Shown piece by piece: positions 22,401-29,189 of a DNA stretch of 29,189 bases (positions are counted from its first letter, which is position 1; each line of letters opens with the position of its first letter). This DNA comes from a virus. Where the stretch lies: IMG/VR virus record IMGVR_UViG_3300026136_000346, positions 1 to 29,189 of that record, one strand, 5' to 3'. Position numbers and translations under genes: made by a program. Below the pieces are notes generated by a model. That model was not told the origin of the DNA and searched no databases. It saw only the letters and a program-made list of their open reading frames with translations.

Positions 22401-24583
22401 TTAAGTATACTACTGGTCCAGCATTTATTGATCAGCAAAAAGCTGCGGTGTCTATTAGTGTTAATCCATACGATGTAGCTACATGGTTAGGATCAGTAAA
22501 GGTTTCTCCATCTTCAGACGAATGGTTAGAAACACGGAGAGCTCCTAATATTGTAAATGAAGTTGGTGGTAGCTTATCTGATTTAAGAGCCGAAATGGAT
22601 CGCGTTAATCAATTAGGTACACAATGGAATTCTTGGCAGACAACTTGGACAGGTAAGCCAAAAGCAACACGAACACGCGAATGGAGAAAGGGAACTGGTG
22701 TTCCTTGGGGTAGAGGACCCGGTAGAGGTTGGCTTCGTTGGACTACTACAACAACTACTGATTCTAAGCAAGTACGTGAAGGTATTAAAACAACTGCATC
22801 TATACAGACTGTCACACAAGTGAAAGACGATAGAGTTATTGATGTAAGCTTTGTTCCATTTATTCGAGCCAGAAAGGTATATTTTAAAGGTAAACTATTT
22901 AAACCAAATACTAAGCTTAATGTATTTTTTGATGGAGTTGACATTACTAAGTATGCAACAGGCATCCAACCAAATCAATACCAAAACTGGAGTGATAGAC
23001 CAACAACACAAGTATTTCATCAATGGAAAAATACACAAATTCCAGATGCTGGAGGATCTATTGTAACAGATTTTCGTGGTGACGTATATGGTTGGTTCGT
23101 TATTCCTAACAATTCTGAGCATCAATTCCTTGCCGGTGAAAGAAAGGTTATTTTATCTGATGGAAAAACTGCTACAGATCCAGGTGCCTCAACAAGCGGT
23201 GATGCAGTTTATACTGCTCAAGGAAAAGTTCAAACAAAACAAAGAACGCTTATCACCACTCGAACACTTGTTAAACAAGAACAACGAGTATCTGAATCAC
23301 GGCTTCAAACAACTAAAAAGGTAACGCGTACTCAATGGTATGATCCATTGGCTCAATCATTTATTATTGGTGAATTGCCAACCGGTCTTTTTATTCACTC
23401 GATTGATTTATATTTTAGTCACGTATCTACTAAAAATATACCGCTTAAGATGTATATTGTTGAAGTTGAAAATGGTATGCCGACACAAAGACGTGTACCA
23501 TTAAGTGATGTTTCTAAACAACCAGAAGAAGTTGCAACGAGTAATGATGCAACTGCTGCTACTACATTCACATTCGATACGCCATTATATTTACAATATG
23601 GTACCGAATACGCAATTGTAACAGAATCTAATTCTTCGGAATATCGCCAATGGTTATCTGAAGTAGGTAAAGATGATGTTAATACTGGTGAATTTATTTC
23701 GAAAAACCCATTCTTAGGCGTATCGTTTAAATCACAAAATGCTTCTACTTGGACACCGGATCAGAATAAAGACTTTAAGATGGTTGTTCGTAGAGCAGAA
23801 TACGAATCATCTGGTAGTATTATAATGCATGCTGTTGGTATTAGTAATGTAGCAGATGACACAAGTGATGGTCCATTAGAGTTCTCACAAATACAATTGA
23901 ATACTGATTTTATTGAACACCCTAAAACGAGTGTACAATATCAAATTAATATCAATAATACTGGTTGGGAAAATATTACGCCAAATGAAAATCATTATGT
24001 CTCTACAGTAAATCCAATAACTGTAAATAGCAATGTTATGCTAAAGATTATAATGGAAAGCGAAGCATCAGAAGTTTCACCAGTTGTTGATTTAGATCGT
24101 ATTTCTCTTATTGCTGTTAAAAATATCATTGGTCCAGAAGATAACACTAATGAAACTGATAGTTTAATGCAACTCGATGATTCATCGCCTCAACAAAAGA
24201 TCGATAGTGAAGAGAGCAATGAACATGGAAATGCAACCGCGGTTTATATGACAAAGGAAGTTATTTTAAATAATCCTTCTGATAGATTAGATACTTATCT
24301 TAATATTAATAAACCAGCAGGAGCTAATGTATTAGTATATGCAAGATTTAAACGGGCAGAAAATAATATTGAAGATATTAACTTTGAACGAATTGATCCA
24401 TCTCGATTGATACCAATTGACGACTATGGTGATTATAGTGAAATACGCTATATTAAAGATTTCTCTGAAGATTCTCCTTCTCCCGCATTGTTTAATTCTT
24501 TCCAAGTTAAAATAGTACTAGTATCTAATCATCATGCCTCTGTTCCTACAGTAAAAGACTTTAGAGCTATAGCTACTATATAA
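19418..24583 (+). CDS. DUF4815-type large virion structural protein
   Basis: A 1721-residue protein of the kind carrying a DUF4815 domain, found behind baseplate genes in marine and rhizobial T4-like phages. The N terminus (FAVRDLNFDNKNAEEKNFLR, then LFKPGVSVQVRELNQMQSIL and GRSSFKEGPVP, residues 14-71) is the most recognisable part. A conserved middle begins near residue 821 (YYLSRIDKLVVTREGEF), followed by an RDIGAIESRIQNLEYYTTLS helix. The last third holds VSFVPFIRARKVYFKGKL, then WYDPLAQSFIIGELPTG and IDLYFSHVS near 1308. Its job is not established; its place after gp8, where T4 has gp9-gp10, suggests a peripheral baseplate or fibre-network part. An Arg/Gly/Trp-rich stretch at about 1085-1105 runs into six Thr residues. 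The ATG overlaps the gp8 stop; no Shine-Dalgarno is visible. Confidence 0.75.
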   Translation: MAIKTYENTPYVDDFAVRDLNFDNKNAEEKNFLRILFKPGVSVQVRELNQMQSILQNQIDKVGRSSFKEGPVPSLADEATFQQDLNFVDIDIDSELTDLFSNLSYIEKIRLDYYQGTPSTSFLEADILHYEALAETNRYRFYIKYKTSVQDSDGENISEFDVSTPPQVIELDNDIIINNNTLYSRSQNIGTVANSGRAGVVKVDSGTYFVKGEFVYTDDQIVYFSLPYRQYLTNVDVRFIIKEIVVNYQMDASLLDNAAGYPNATAPGADRYTIDLELVITSKNETSVDQDFIDDNTHVYDEGDFPFKDTLSLIKVENGNVIEVARPELAEIMDIMATRTKEISGDFVVDPFVIDIKEFYNDVDDENNRGIYTESQIDDLGINVKQDDISGLGSTYTGQLANATLAQKKQYADARIVVGIEPSVAYVDGYRIAPPDKINVVVEKARVQSEQKDVYSNALLGSYVLGDEITGYPSFDVDDAAEIKAGSTLLATCKIRGLENPSSGVYRLYIYDVELEPNQDLTNADTITQSVGSFDFNIDAGFALYDSEYNKSIYQLPADFISQIIGDSEFTLRKVLSPASSTETPAGTPDKTEIVLNLSGANDRFEEFGFRSFIVIDQSGNHRDVDDVDLSNNNQTATLTINSIGLGTTGQIKVIYSYRSHGLALKTKTYTQDTETLSLGSPSVINTGDEIELSNYDIHKIVSITDTASSPPLDITDKFTLDNGQRDGCYKKGKIKYIGSNTINDSIVIKYNYFSHGSGDYFSLASYGAANTGLDPITYGDIPNYKDVRLADSYDFRAKEGDGDHGTYVDPYSTIDSTIKYYLSRIDKLVVTREGEFKFVGGIPGVQPDAPDLPSDSLHLYSLFLPAYTFSSKDISTDFVDNKKYTNRDIGAIESRIQNLEYYTTLSLLEREATGKQIFETSQGNPYDRFKNGIIVDSFQSHSVGNVLDEHYNCSIDADDPVLRPYFETRSVPFGITGNSDDVDNIVVEDGLATLKYTTGPAFIDQQKAAVSISVNPYDVATWLGSVKVSPSSDEWLETRRAPNIVNEVGGSLSDLRAEMDRVNQLGTQWNSWQTTWTGKPKATRTREWRKGTGVPWGRGPGRGWLRWTTTTTTDSKQVREGIKTTASIQTVTQVKDDRVIDVSFVPFIRARKVYFKGKLFKPNTKLNVFFDGVDITKYATGIQPNQYQNWSDRPTTQVFHQWKNTQIPDAGGSIVTDFRGDVYGWFVIPNNSEHQFLAGERKVILSDGKTATDPGASTSGDAVYTAQGKVQTKQRTLITTRTLVKQEQRVSESRLQTTKKVTRTQWYDPLAQSFIIGELPTGLFIHSIDLYFSHVSTKNIPLKMYIVEVENGMPTQRRVPLSDVSKQPEEVATSNDATAATTFTFDTPLYLQYGTEYAIVTESNSSEYRQWLSEVGKDDVNTGEFISKNPFLGVSFKSQNASTWTPDQNKDFKMVVRRAEYESSGSIIMHAVGISNVADDTSDGPLEFSQIQLNTDFIEHPKTSVQYQININNTGWENITPNENHYVSTVNPITVNSNVMLKIIMESEASEVSPVVDLDRISLIAVKNIIGPEDNTNETDSLMQLDDSSPQQKIDSEESNEHGNATAVYMTKEVILNNPSDRLDTYLNINKPAGANVLVYARFKRAENNIEDINFERIDPSRLIPIDDYGDYSEIRYIKDFSEDSPSPALFNSFQVKIVLVSNHHASVPTVKDFRAIATI

Positions 24584-24584
24584 C

Positions 24585-24791
24585 ATGAGATTAAAGGTAC
24601 AGGAAAATCAATCATTAGAAAGAGATTCTATTACTAATGCAATATTGAATACTGATTCAGAAGGATATTCTGCTGCTTTATTGAGAAAGAAAAACAAAAA
24701 CAATACTGAAAAAAGATTTAATGAATTGCAATCAGAAATATCTGAATTAAAAGATTTGGTTAAAACACTCATTGTTAAAATGAATAAATAG
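24585..24791 (+). CDS. Small conserved-type coiled-coil protein
   Basis: A 68-residue gene starting two bases after the preceding stop, so probably co-translated with the DUF4815-type gene. The N-terminal half (SLERDSITNAILNTDSEGYS) resembles small proteins I have seen next to structural genes in marine T4-like phages. The C-terminal half (RFNELQSEISELKDLVKTLI) has a clear heptad spacing of Leu, Ile and Val and is very likely a short coiled coil. There is no signal peptide or membrane segment. Function is unknown; an assembly helper or a small baseplate or fibre connector would fit the position, but nothing in the sequence proves it. Its last codons overlap the variant promoter of the next gene. 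Confidence 0.75.
   Translation: MRLKVQENQSLERDSITNAILNTDSEGYSAALLRKKNKNNTEKRFNELQSEISELKDLVKTLIVKMNK
24783..24790 (+). promoter_or_regulatory. Variant late promoter octamer before the second tail fibre
   Basis: AATAAATA, one mismatch from TATAAATA, ending 5 nt before the ATG at 24796. It overlaps the stop codon of the small upstream gene. The spacing equals that of the exact octamers, which makes a real late promoter plausible despite the mismatch. Confidence 0.55.
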
Positions 24792-24795
24792 AGTT

Positions 24796-27700
24796 ATGGC
24801 ACGAAAAGACATTTTTGAAGAAGTATTTGGAACTGACACATTTGATCAATGGCGATTAAAGACTAATTCGATTAGGCTTAATCTCCAAGACATGTATGAT
24901 GAAATTGATAATTTTCCAAATATTGCTGTCATGCTTAAAGGCGATCAAACAGTTGATGGTATTAAGACGTTTGTTAAGCCTTCTGTTTGGGATCAAGAAT
25001 ATACTAAAGGTAAAGTAACACCGCTATTAGAACTAAAGATTAGAAACTCTGATGTTCCAGAAACAAATGATGGGCATCAAGGATCTGGTCCTGCTATTGA
25101 TTTTTATAATCCAGATACAACTGCCACTGGAAATACTTGGTTAACTGGAAGAATCGCCTCTATTTGCGAACGCATTAATGATACAGTTCCAGACGGGTCT
25201 TTAGTATTTTATACTGCAAAAAATACTAAAGACCTCATTGAACAAATGAGGATTACAAGTTTGGGTAAAGTTGGTATTGGAACATCAAATCCTCAATCAA
25301 TTTTAAATGTATATCAAACTGGCAATGATGCAGAAATTTCTATTCAATCAAGGGATGATAAGTCAGCTTCTATAACATTCGGTGATAGTAAAAGTCATAA
25401 GTCAGGAGCTATTAGATATTTTAACATCGGTAATTCGATGCGGTTCTTTACAGGAGAAGCAAGTAATGGTTCTTCTGCAGAAAGAATGCGAATAACTAGT
25501 TCTGGTAATGTTGGTATAAAAACCGGTAATCCAGAAGCTACACTTGATGTTCATGGTAATATTATATCTGAATCATCTATCGAAGCTGGTCCACAAACTG
25601 GCGGTGTCGCTCTTACTGTTAATGATGGTTACGGAAATGCTAATGTTGCATTTAATCATAATAGAGGTATACCTTCAAATGATGGTTCTTCTGCTAGAAT
25701 TGAATGTGGTGTTGATGTATCATCTGCTGCTATGGTATTTGAGCTGGGCGATAATTCACAAAAAAATATAGCAAAAGGTTTAACCGCGATTATTCAATTA
25801 AAAACCGATCGTATTGATTTATATAAAAATACGTATAACCACGGTAGTTTAAGCGTAAATGGTAAAATCGGTATTAAAGAAGAATCGCCAGATTGGGATT
25901 TAAATATTGGAGGTAAAACTACCGAAGCTGGACACGTTGCGTTAAATGCTAATGGTGGAGAAATATCTTTAAGACCTAAATTAAATACAACTCACGGTTG
26001 GAGAATAAATGCGTATGATAAAAACGCTGGTCAACTTGCTATTGTATCTTCAAAGTGGAATACTGAAAAATCAACTTATGATAATACTGCTGTTACAGAA
26101 TTTAGATCAGATAACTCGGTATATATTCATCGTAAATTAAATATTGGTTCTCCTGGTACTTCTAATAATGGAACACCAAGTAGTGCTACACTTACTGTAA
26201 AAACTAGTAATGATAATAGTGTATCTGCTCAATTTAGAGGTGGTATCCAAGTTAATCAATGGGATGGCAATACACGAGCATACGGATTTTTATCAACAAA
26301 TTATAGCAGTACACTTATTGGTGGAAATCTAAGATATTCTGGAAATACAACTTATTCTAAAGGAACTAATCTCCGAGCGAGTGCTGCTATTGCTCTTAAT
26401 AATGAAAGTTGGGTATCAGGATCATCCTCATCGACCGATTCGAGAGGTGGGCAAATTCAATTTCTAAGAGCGAATGATACAAATGATTCAAATTATACCG
26501 TAAGTGAGTCTGGCCGATTTGATGAACATGGCAACTTAGGTCTTGGCACAACAAATCCTATTACAAAGCTTGATGTTAATGGTTCTATTAGGTCTAATGC
26601 ACATGTACAGATTCATAGCGATGGATGGCCACAGCTTATACTTGCAAATGCTAATGGTAAAAATGAAAGATTTGGTATTTGGAGAAGTGGTCAAAGTGAC
26701 GCAATGTATATTGGCCCTCAAAATACCTCTGGTTCTGGTACTTCTGCAATTCGAATTAATCGTAATGCATCGATTGAGGTACCAAATGGTGGTAAACTTC
26801 AAACGATTTTAAATGACGATAATGCACTCGTTAATAAGAAATACGTTGATGATGCAGTAGATGGTTTTGCAGATGATTTATCTACTCTTAAGCTTAAAAG
26901 AGTTAATCAATCGGGTGAAGGTGGACAAATCACATTTAATCGATCGAGCGATGATACTGGTTATTGGCATATTGATACATATGGAACGAATGCCGCAAAG
27001 CCGAATCTACGAATTTTTCACGAGAATGACTCATTGTCATATGCAACTCAAACATTTACCATTACTTCAGGAGATAGGGTTGGTATTAATGAAACAGATC
27101 CAGATTGGATGCTGTGTGTTGGTAATAAACAAAGTGAAGCTGGTCATATAGCTGCTCATCCCGGTGGTGGTATGATATCAATTAGACCCACCGCAAACAA
27201 AACTCATCGTTGGTTACTTAATGCGCATGATGCTGATGGTGGTTCCTTTGATATTGCTATAAGTGCTCTTAGTGGTACTAATTATAATAATTTACCCGTT
27301 GCAACATTTACTAAAGATAGAGATGTAAATTTTAAACGTAATATTAGTGTTGCTGGTACTATTAATGTCGGAGGAAATATTCATAGTAAGCAAGATCATA
27401 CGATTGGCGACGGTAAAAAAAGGTGGATACTTCATACTAGACAAAGTACTGATGGTGACTTCTTTGAACTAGCTGCAAGAAAGGATGATAATACCAATTG
27501 GGATTGGGGTAAAGGTTTTAGACAAAAGCGTGATGGTAGTGTTGGAATCGGAAAAACTCCCGGCAGTTTATATAAACTGGATGTTAATGGAGCCATACGT
27601 ACTGGAAAAATAACTTCGACCACCATTATATCTTCTGGACCCGACATTATGTTAGATAATGCAACTCGTCGTAGTGGTCAAACCGGAGATTATAGAAGAG

Positions 27701-29189
27701 CATTAGTTCATGGAACTAGCGATACTCTTGTTATTAATTATGCTAGTGATTATACTGGCGGAGTGACTATTAGAGGAGGTATAACCGCTCCTGATCAAAC
27801 AAGTAAGCTTAGTGCATTAGGAGATACTGCTCTTGTTACAAAGAAATACGTTGATAATGCAGTATCTAGCGGTGTTAGTAGTATTAAGCCTGCTGATAAT
27901 TTTGAAGTATCAGATAATATTGCATATAGTATTGGAACGAGAAACGTAACTACTACCGCATCTGGAAATGTAATTCCAAATGGAGATGGTAAATATTCGC
28001 ATGGTACGCATTTCGTTGGAAGAATGACATCAACTAATAATAGTGATGGAGGTGGTCTATTCATTGAAGTAACTGATACTAATGATGATGAGCACGCAAT
28101 TAGTGTTTATAATAGTAAAAAGGATAACGGGAAAGAAGTATTCCACGTTAGATCAACTGATGGTGATACATTTGTTGGAAGTAGTTTATACGCAAATGAA
28201 AATATCGGTTTAAATGGTCATTTATCATTTAATAAGAATTTAAGTACTCATTGGAAGATTGAGGAAGCATCTAATAGTTTATATATTAGACGGAAAAATT
28301 CTGGACAAACAAAAACCGCACTTTCATTTGGATCTGATAATAAGGTAACTCTTGGCACTGAAGGTACCGCTGATAATCACCTTATTACAAAGAAATATGT
28401 TGATGATAACTTTGTTGGTAGCTCAGGTCCAACAATATCAGGAGTAGCTAACTTTAGTGGAACAATTGCAATCCACGGATCGTCTAATCCAGCTGGTGAA
28501 AGAACTAATTGTACATATGCTTCTAACGGAACAAATTTATTATTAAAGGGTAGTTCCGAAGGTGTAAGTGGATTATTCTTCCAATCAGAAAAGGATGGTA
28601 CTAATATTAATCATGCTTCTGATTTCGGATTTATCCAATATCATGCTCACGGTGTTAGAAATACAACTGGTGAAAAGTCCGATCTTGTTATTGGTGTAAC
28701 AAATGACGGACCCGGAGGTGTTGAAGATCAAATCATATTTGATGTTCCAAATAAAAATAATCTAAAGGTTACTTATGATGGAGGAGTAACTGAATATAAA
28801 GTTTGGCATGAAGGTAATGATGGTAGCGGCTCTGGTCTTGATGCTGATAAGTTAGATGGTATAGATTCTGCTAGTTTCTTTAATAAGTCATCCATTACTA
28901 ATCAAAATATTAAAGGGGATGTCTCCCTTGATCAGGGAAAACAAATTAGATTTGGTCATACAAGTCAAACAGATGGTAACGATGGTTCGATATCGGCTGG
29001 TCGATTTGCTAGCGGATTAAACATTGTTGGTGTTCAAACAAAGACTGGCGAAGGTCGAGTTATTAGAACTTGGGGCAACTTGATTACTAATGGTAATCAA
29101 AAATATTGGCATTCTGGTAATGATGGTGCTAATTCTGGCCTCGATGCTGATACACTTGATGGTCATCATGCCTCAGATTTTGCACTTAA
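24796..29189 (+). CDS. Second modular tail fibre protein (3' end outside window)
   Basis: The frame is open for 1464 codons to the window edge, so the protein is truncated only by the window. The N terminus (MARKDIFEEVFGTDTFDQWR, then LKTNSIRLNLQDMYDE) resembles the anchoring end of phage fibres. The shaft has six VGIGTxNP-type repeats (first KVGIGTSNPQSILNV and NVGIKTGNPEATLDV; later LGLGTTNPITKLDVNG), common in fibres that end in a self-cleaving S74 chaperone, so one may lie downstream. Three KKYVD motifs follow, at about 26839, 27841 and 28390. A 44-residue unit occurs twice (25888-26019 and 27100-27231). From about 28500 the sequence parallels the first fibre, with nearly identical DNA blocks and two WHxGNDG repeats. 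A one-mismatch late octamer lies 5 nt before the ATG. Confidence 0.87.
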   Translation, partial: MARKDIFEEVFGTDTFDQWRLKTNSIRLNLQDMYDEIDNFPNIAVMLKGDQTVDGIKTFVKPSVWDQEYTKGKVTPLLELKIRNSDVPETNDGHQGSGPAIDFYNPDTTATGNTWLTGRIASICERINDTVPDGSLVFYTAKNTKDLIEQMRITSLGKVGIGTSNPQSILNVYQTGNDAEISIQSRDDKSASITFGDSKSHKSGAIRYFNIGNSMRFFTGEASNGSSAERMRITSSGNVGIKTGNPEATLDVHGNIISESSIEAGPQTGGVALTVNDGYGNANVAFNHNRGIPSNDGSSARIECGVDVSSAAMVFELGDNSQKNIAKGLTAIIQLKTDRIDLYKNTYNHGSLSVNGKIGIKEESPDWDLNIGGKTTEAGHVALNANGGEISLRPKLNTTHGWRINAYDKNAGQLAIVSSKWNTEKSTYDNTAVTEFRSDNSVYIHRKLNIGSPGTSNNGTPSSATLTVKTSNDNSVSAQFRGGIQVNQWDGNTRAYGFLSTNYSSTLIGGNLRYSGNTTYSKGTNLRASAAIALNNESWVSGSSSSTDSRGGQIQFLRANDTNDSNYTVSESGRFDEHGNLGLGTTNPITKLDVNGSIRSNAHVQIHSDGWPQLILANANGKNERFGIWRSGQSDAMYIGPQNTSGSGTSAIRINRNASIEVPNGGKLQTILNDDNALVNKKYVDDAVDGFADDLSTLKLKRVNQSGEGGQITFNRSSDDTGYWHIDTYGTNAAKPNLRIFHENDSLSYATQTFTITSGDRVGINETDPDWMLCVGNKQSEAGHIAAHPGGGMISIRPTANKTHRWLLNAHDADGGSFDIAISALSGTNYNNLPVATFTKDRDVNFKRNISVAGTINVGGNIHSKQDHTIGDGKKRWILHTRQSTDGDFFELAARKDDNTNWDWGKGFRQKRDGSVGIGKTPGSLYKLDVNGAIRTGKITSTTIISSGPDIMLDNATRRSGQTGDYRRALVHGTSDTLVINYASDYTGGVTIRGGITAPDQTSKLSALGDTALVTKKYVDNAVSSGVSSIKPADNFEVSDNIAYSIGTRNVTTTASGNVIPNGDGKYSHGTHFVGRMTSTNNSDGGGLFIEVTDTNDDEHAISVYNSKKDNGKEVFHVRSTDGDTFVGSSLYANENIGLNGHLSFNKNLSTHWKIEEASNSLYIRRKNSGQTKTALSFGSDNKVTLGTEGTADNHLITKKYVDDNFVGSSGPTISGVANFSGTIAIHGSSNPAGERTNCTYASNGTNLLLKGSSEGVSGLFFQSEKDGTNINHASDFGFIQYHAHGVRNTTGEKSDLVIGVTNDGPGGVEDQIIFDVPNKNNLKVTYDGGVTEYKVWHEGNDGSGSGLDADKLDGIDSASFFNKSSITNQNIKGDVSLDQGKQIRFGHTSQTDGNDGSISAGRFASGLNIVGVQTKTGEGRVIRTWGNLITNGNQKYWHSGNDGANSGLDADTLDGHHASDFAL
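25888..26019 (+). repeat. 44-residue unit duplicated at 27100-27231
   Basis: Both copies are exactly 132 bp and encode PDWxLxxGxKxxEAGHxA, then GGxISxRPxxNxTHxW and NAxD. I count 24 identical residues of 44. The DNA has diverged, so the duplication is old. Each copy follows a VGI-type fibre repeat, which suggests one repeated structural module. Confidence 0.8.
28681..28770 (+). repeat. 90-bp block nearly identical to 14382-14471
   Basis: Second copy of the shared fibre block, with 89 of 90 bases the same. It is followed by diverged sequence and then again by a VWHEGNDG repeat, in the same order as in the first fibre. Confidence 0.92.
29011..29076 (+). repeat. 66-bp block identical to 14715-14780
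   Basis: Second copy of the exact 66-bp block, close to the window end. A YWHSGNDG repeat follows it in both fibres, so the shared segment probably continues past the window edge. Confidence 0.92.

Noticed and set aside
24807-29189. Short + strand frames (25544-25771, 26543-26812, 26861-27151) as separate genes
   Set aside because: They are out-of-frame readings within the long open fibre frame that starts at 24796, and their Leu/Ile/Met-rich composition is typical of shadow frames.
1-29189. Defence system, CRISPR array, tRNA, insertion sequence or integrase
   Set aside because: I looked on both strands and saw no regularly spaced repeats, no tRNA-like cloverleaf and no transposase, integrase or nuclease motifs. 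All repeats are coding fibre modules.

Overview
This window is a late structural cluster of a T4-like (contractile-tailed) bacteriophage, probably marine and with an AT-rich genome. All genes lie on the + strand and are packed tightly. The identification rests on an uninterrupted baseplate block: the 3' end of a gp5-like hub/needle protein, gp25, gp6, a very large gp7-like wedge protein, and gp8. T4-type late promoter octamers (TATAAATA) add support. The gp5-25-6 gene order, the DUF4815-type protein and the small coiled-coil gene behind it are features I associate with marine T4-like phages of cyanobacteria, SAR11 and related hosts rather than coliphage T4. The host cannot be named from this window.

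Layout: 2-226 is the C-terminal beta-helix of a gp5-like protein. 241-675 is gp25 and 675-2531 is gp6. 2534-10366 encodes a 2610-residue gp7-like wedge/adhesin protein. 10386-17714 encodes a 2442-residue tail fibre. 17715-17849 is the only real intergenic gap. 17850-19418 is gp8, and 19418-24583 is a 1721-residue DUF4815-type structural protein. 24585-24791 is a 68-residue coiled-coil protein. 24796 to the window end is a second, truncated tail fibre that shares almost identical DNA blocks with the first.

How it works together: gp25, gp6, the gp7-like protein and gp8 should form the baseplate wedges around the hub that carries the gp5 needle. The two fibres, and probably the DUF4815-type protein, would sit at the baseplate periphery and contact the host. 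The gp7-like protein is about 2.5 times the length of T4 gp7. It carries LamG/ConA-like, propeller-like and discoidin-like modules, so the baseplate itself seems to display carbohydrate-binding surfaces.

Most notable observations: (1) at four genes an octamer ends only 5-6 nt before the ATG, which predicts leaderless late mRNAs, and I see no Shine-Dalgarno before any of the eight starts; (2) adhesin modules are built into a core baseplate protein, and a discoidin-like domain is shared with the neighbouring fibre; (3) there are signs of recombination between the two fibre genes and of a GC-rich fibre tip foreign to its surroundings. I found no defence system, CRISPR array, RNA gene or insertion sequence. 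Domain names come from recognising patterns by eye, not from database searches.
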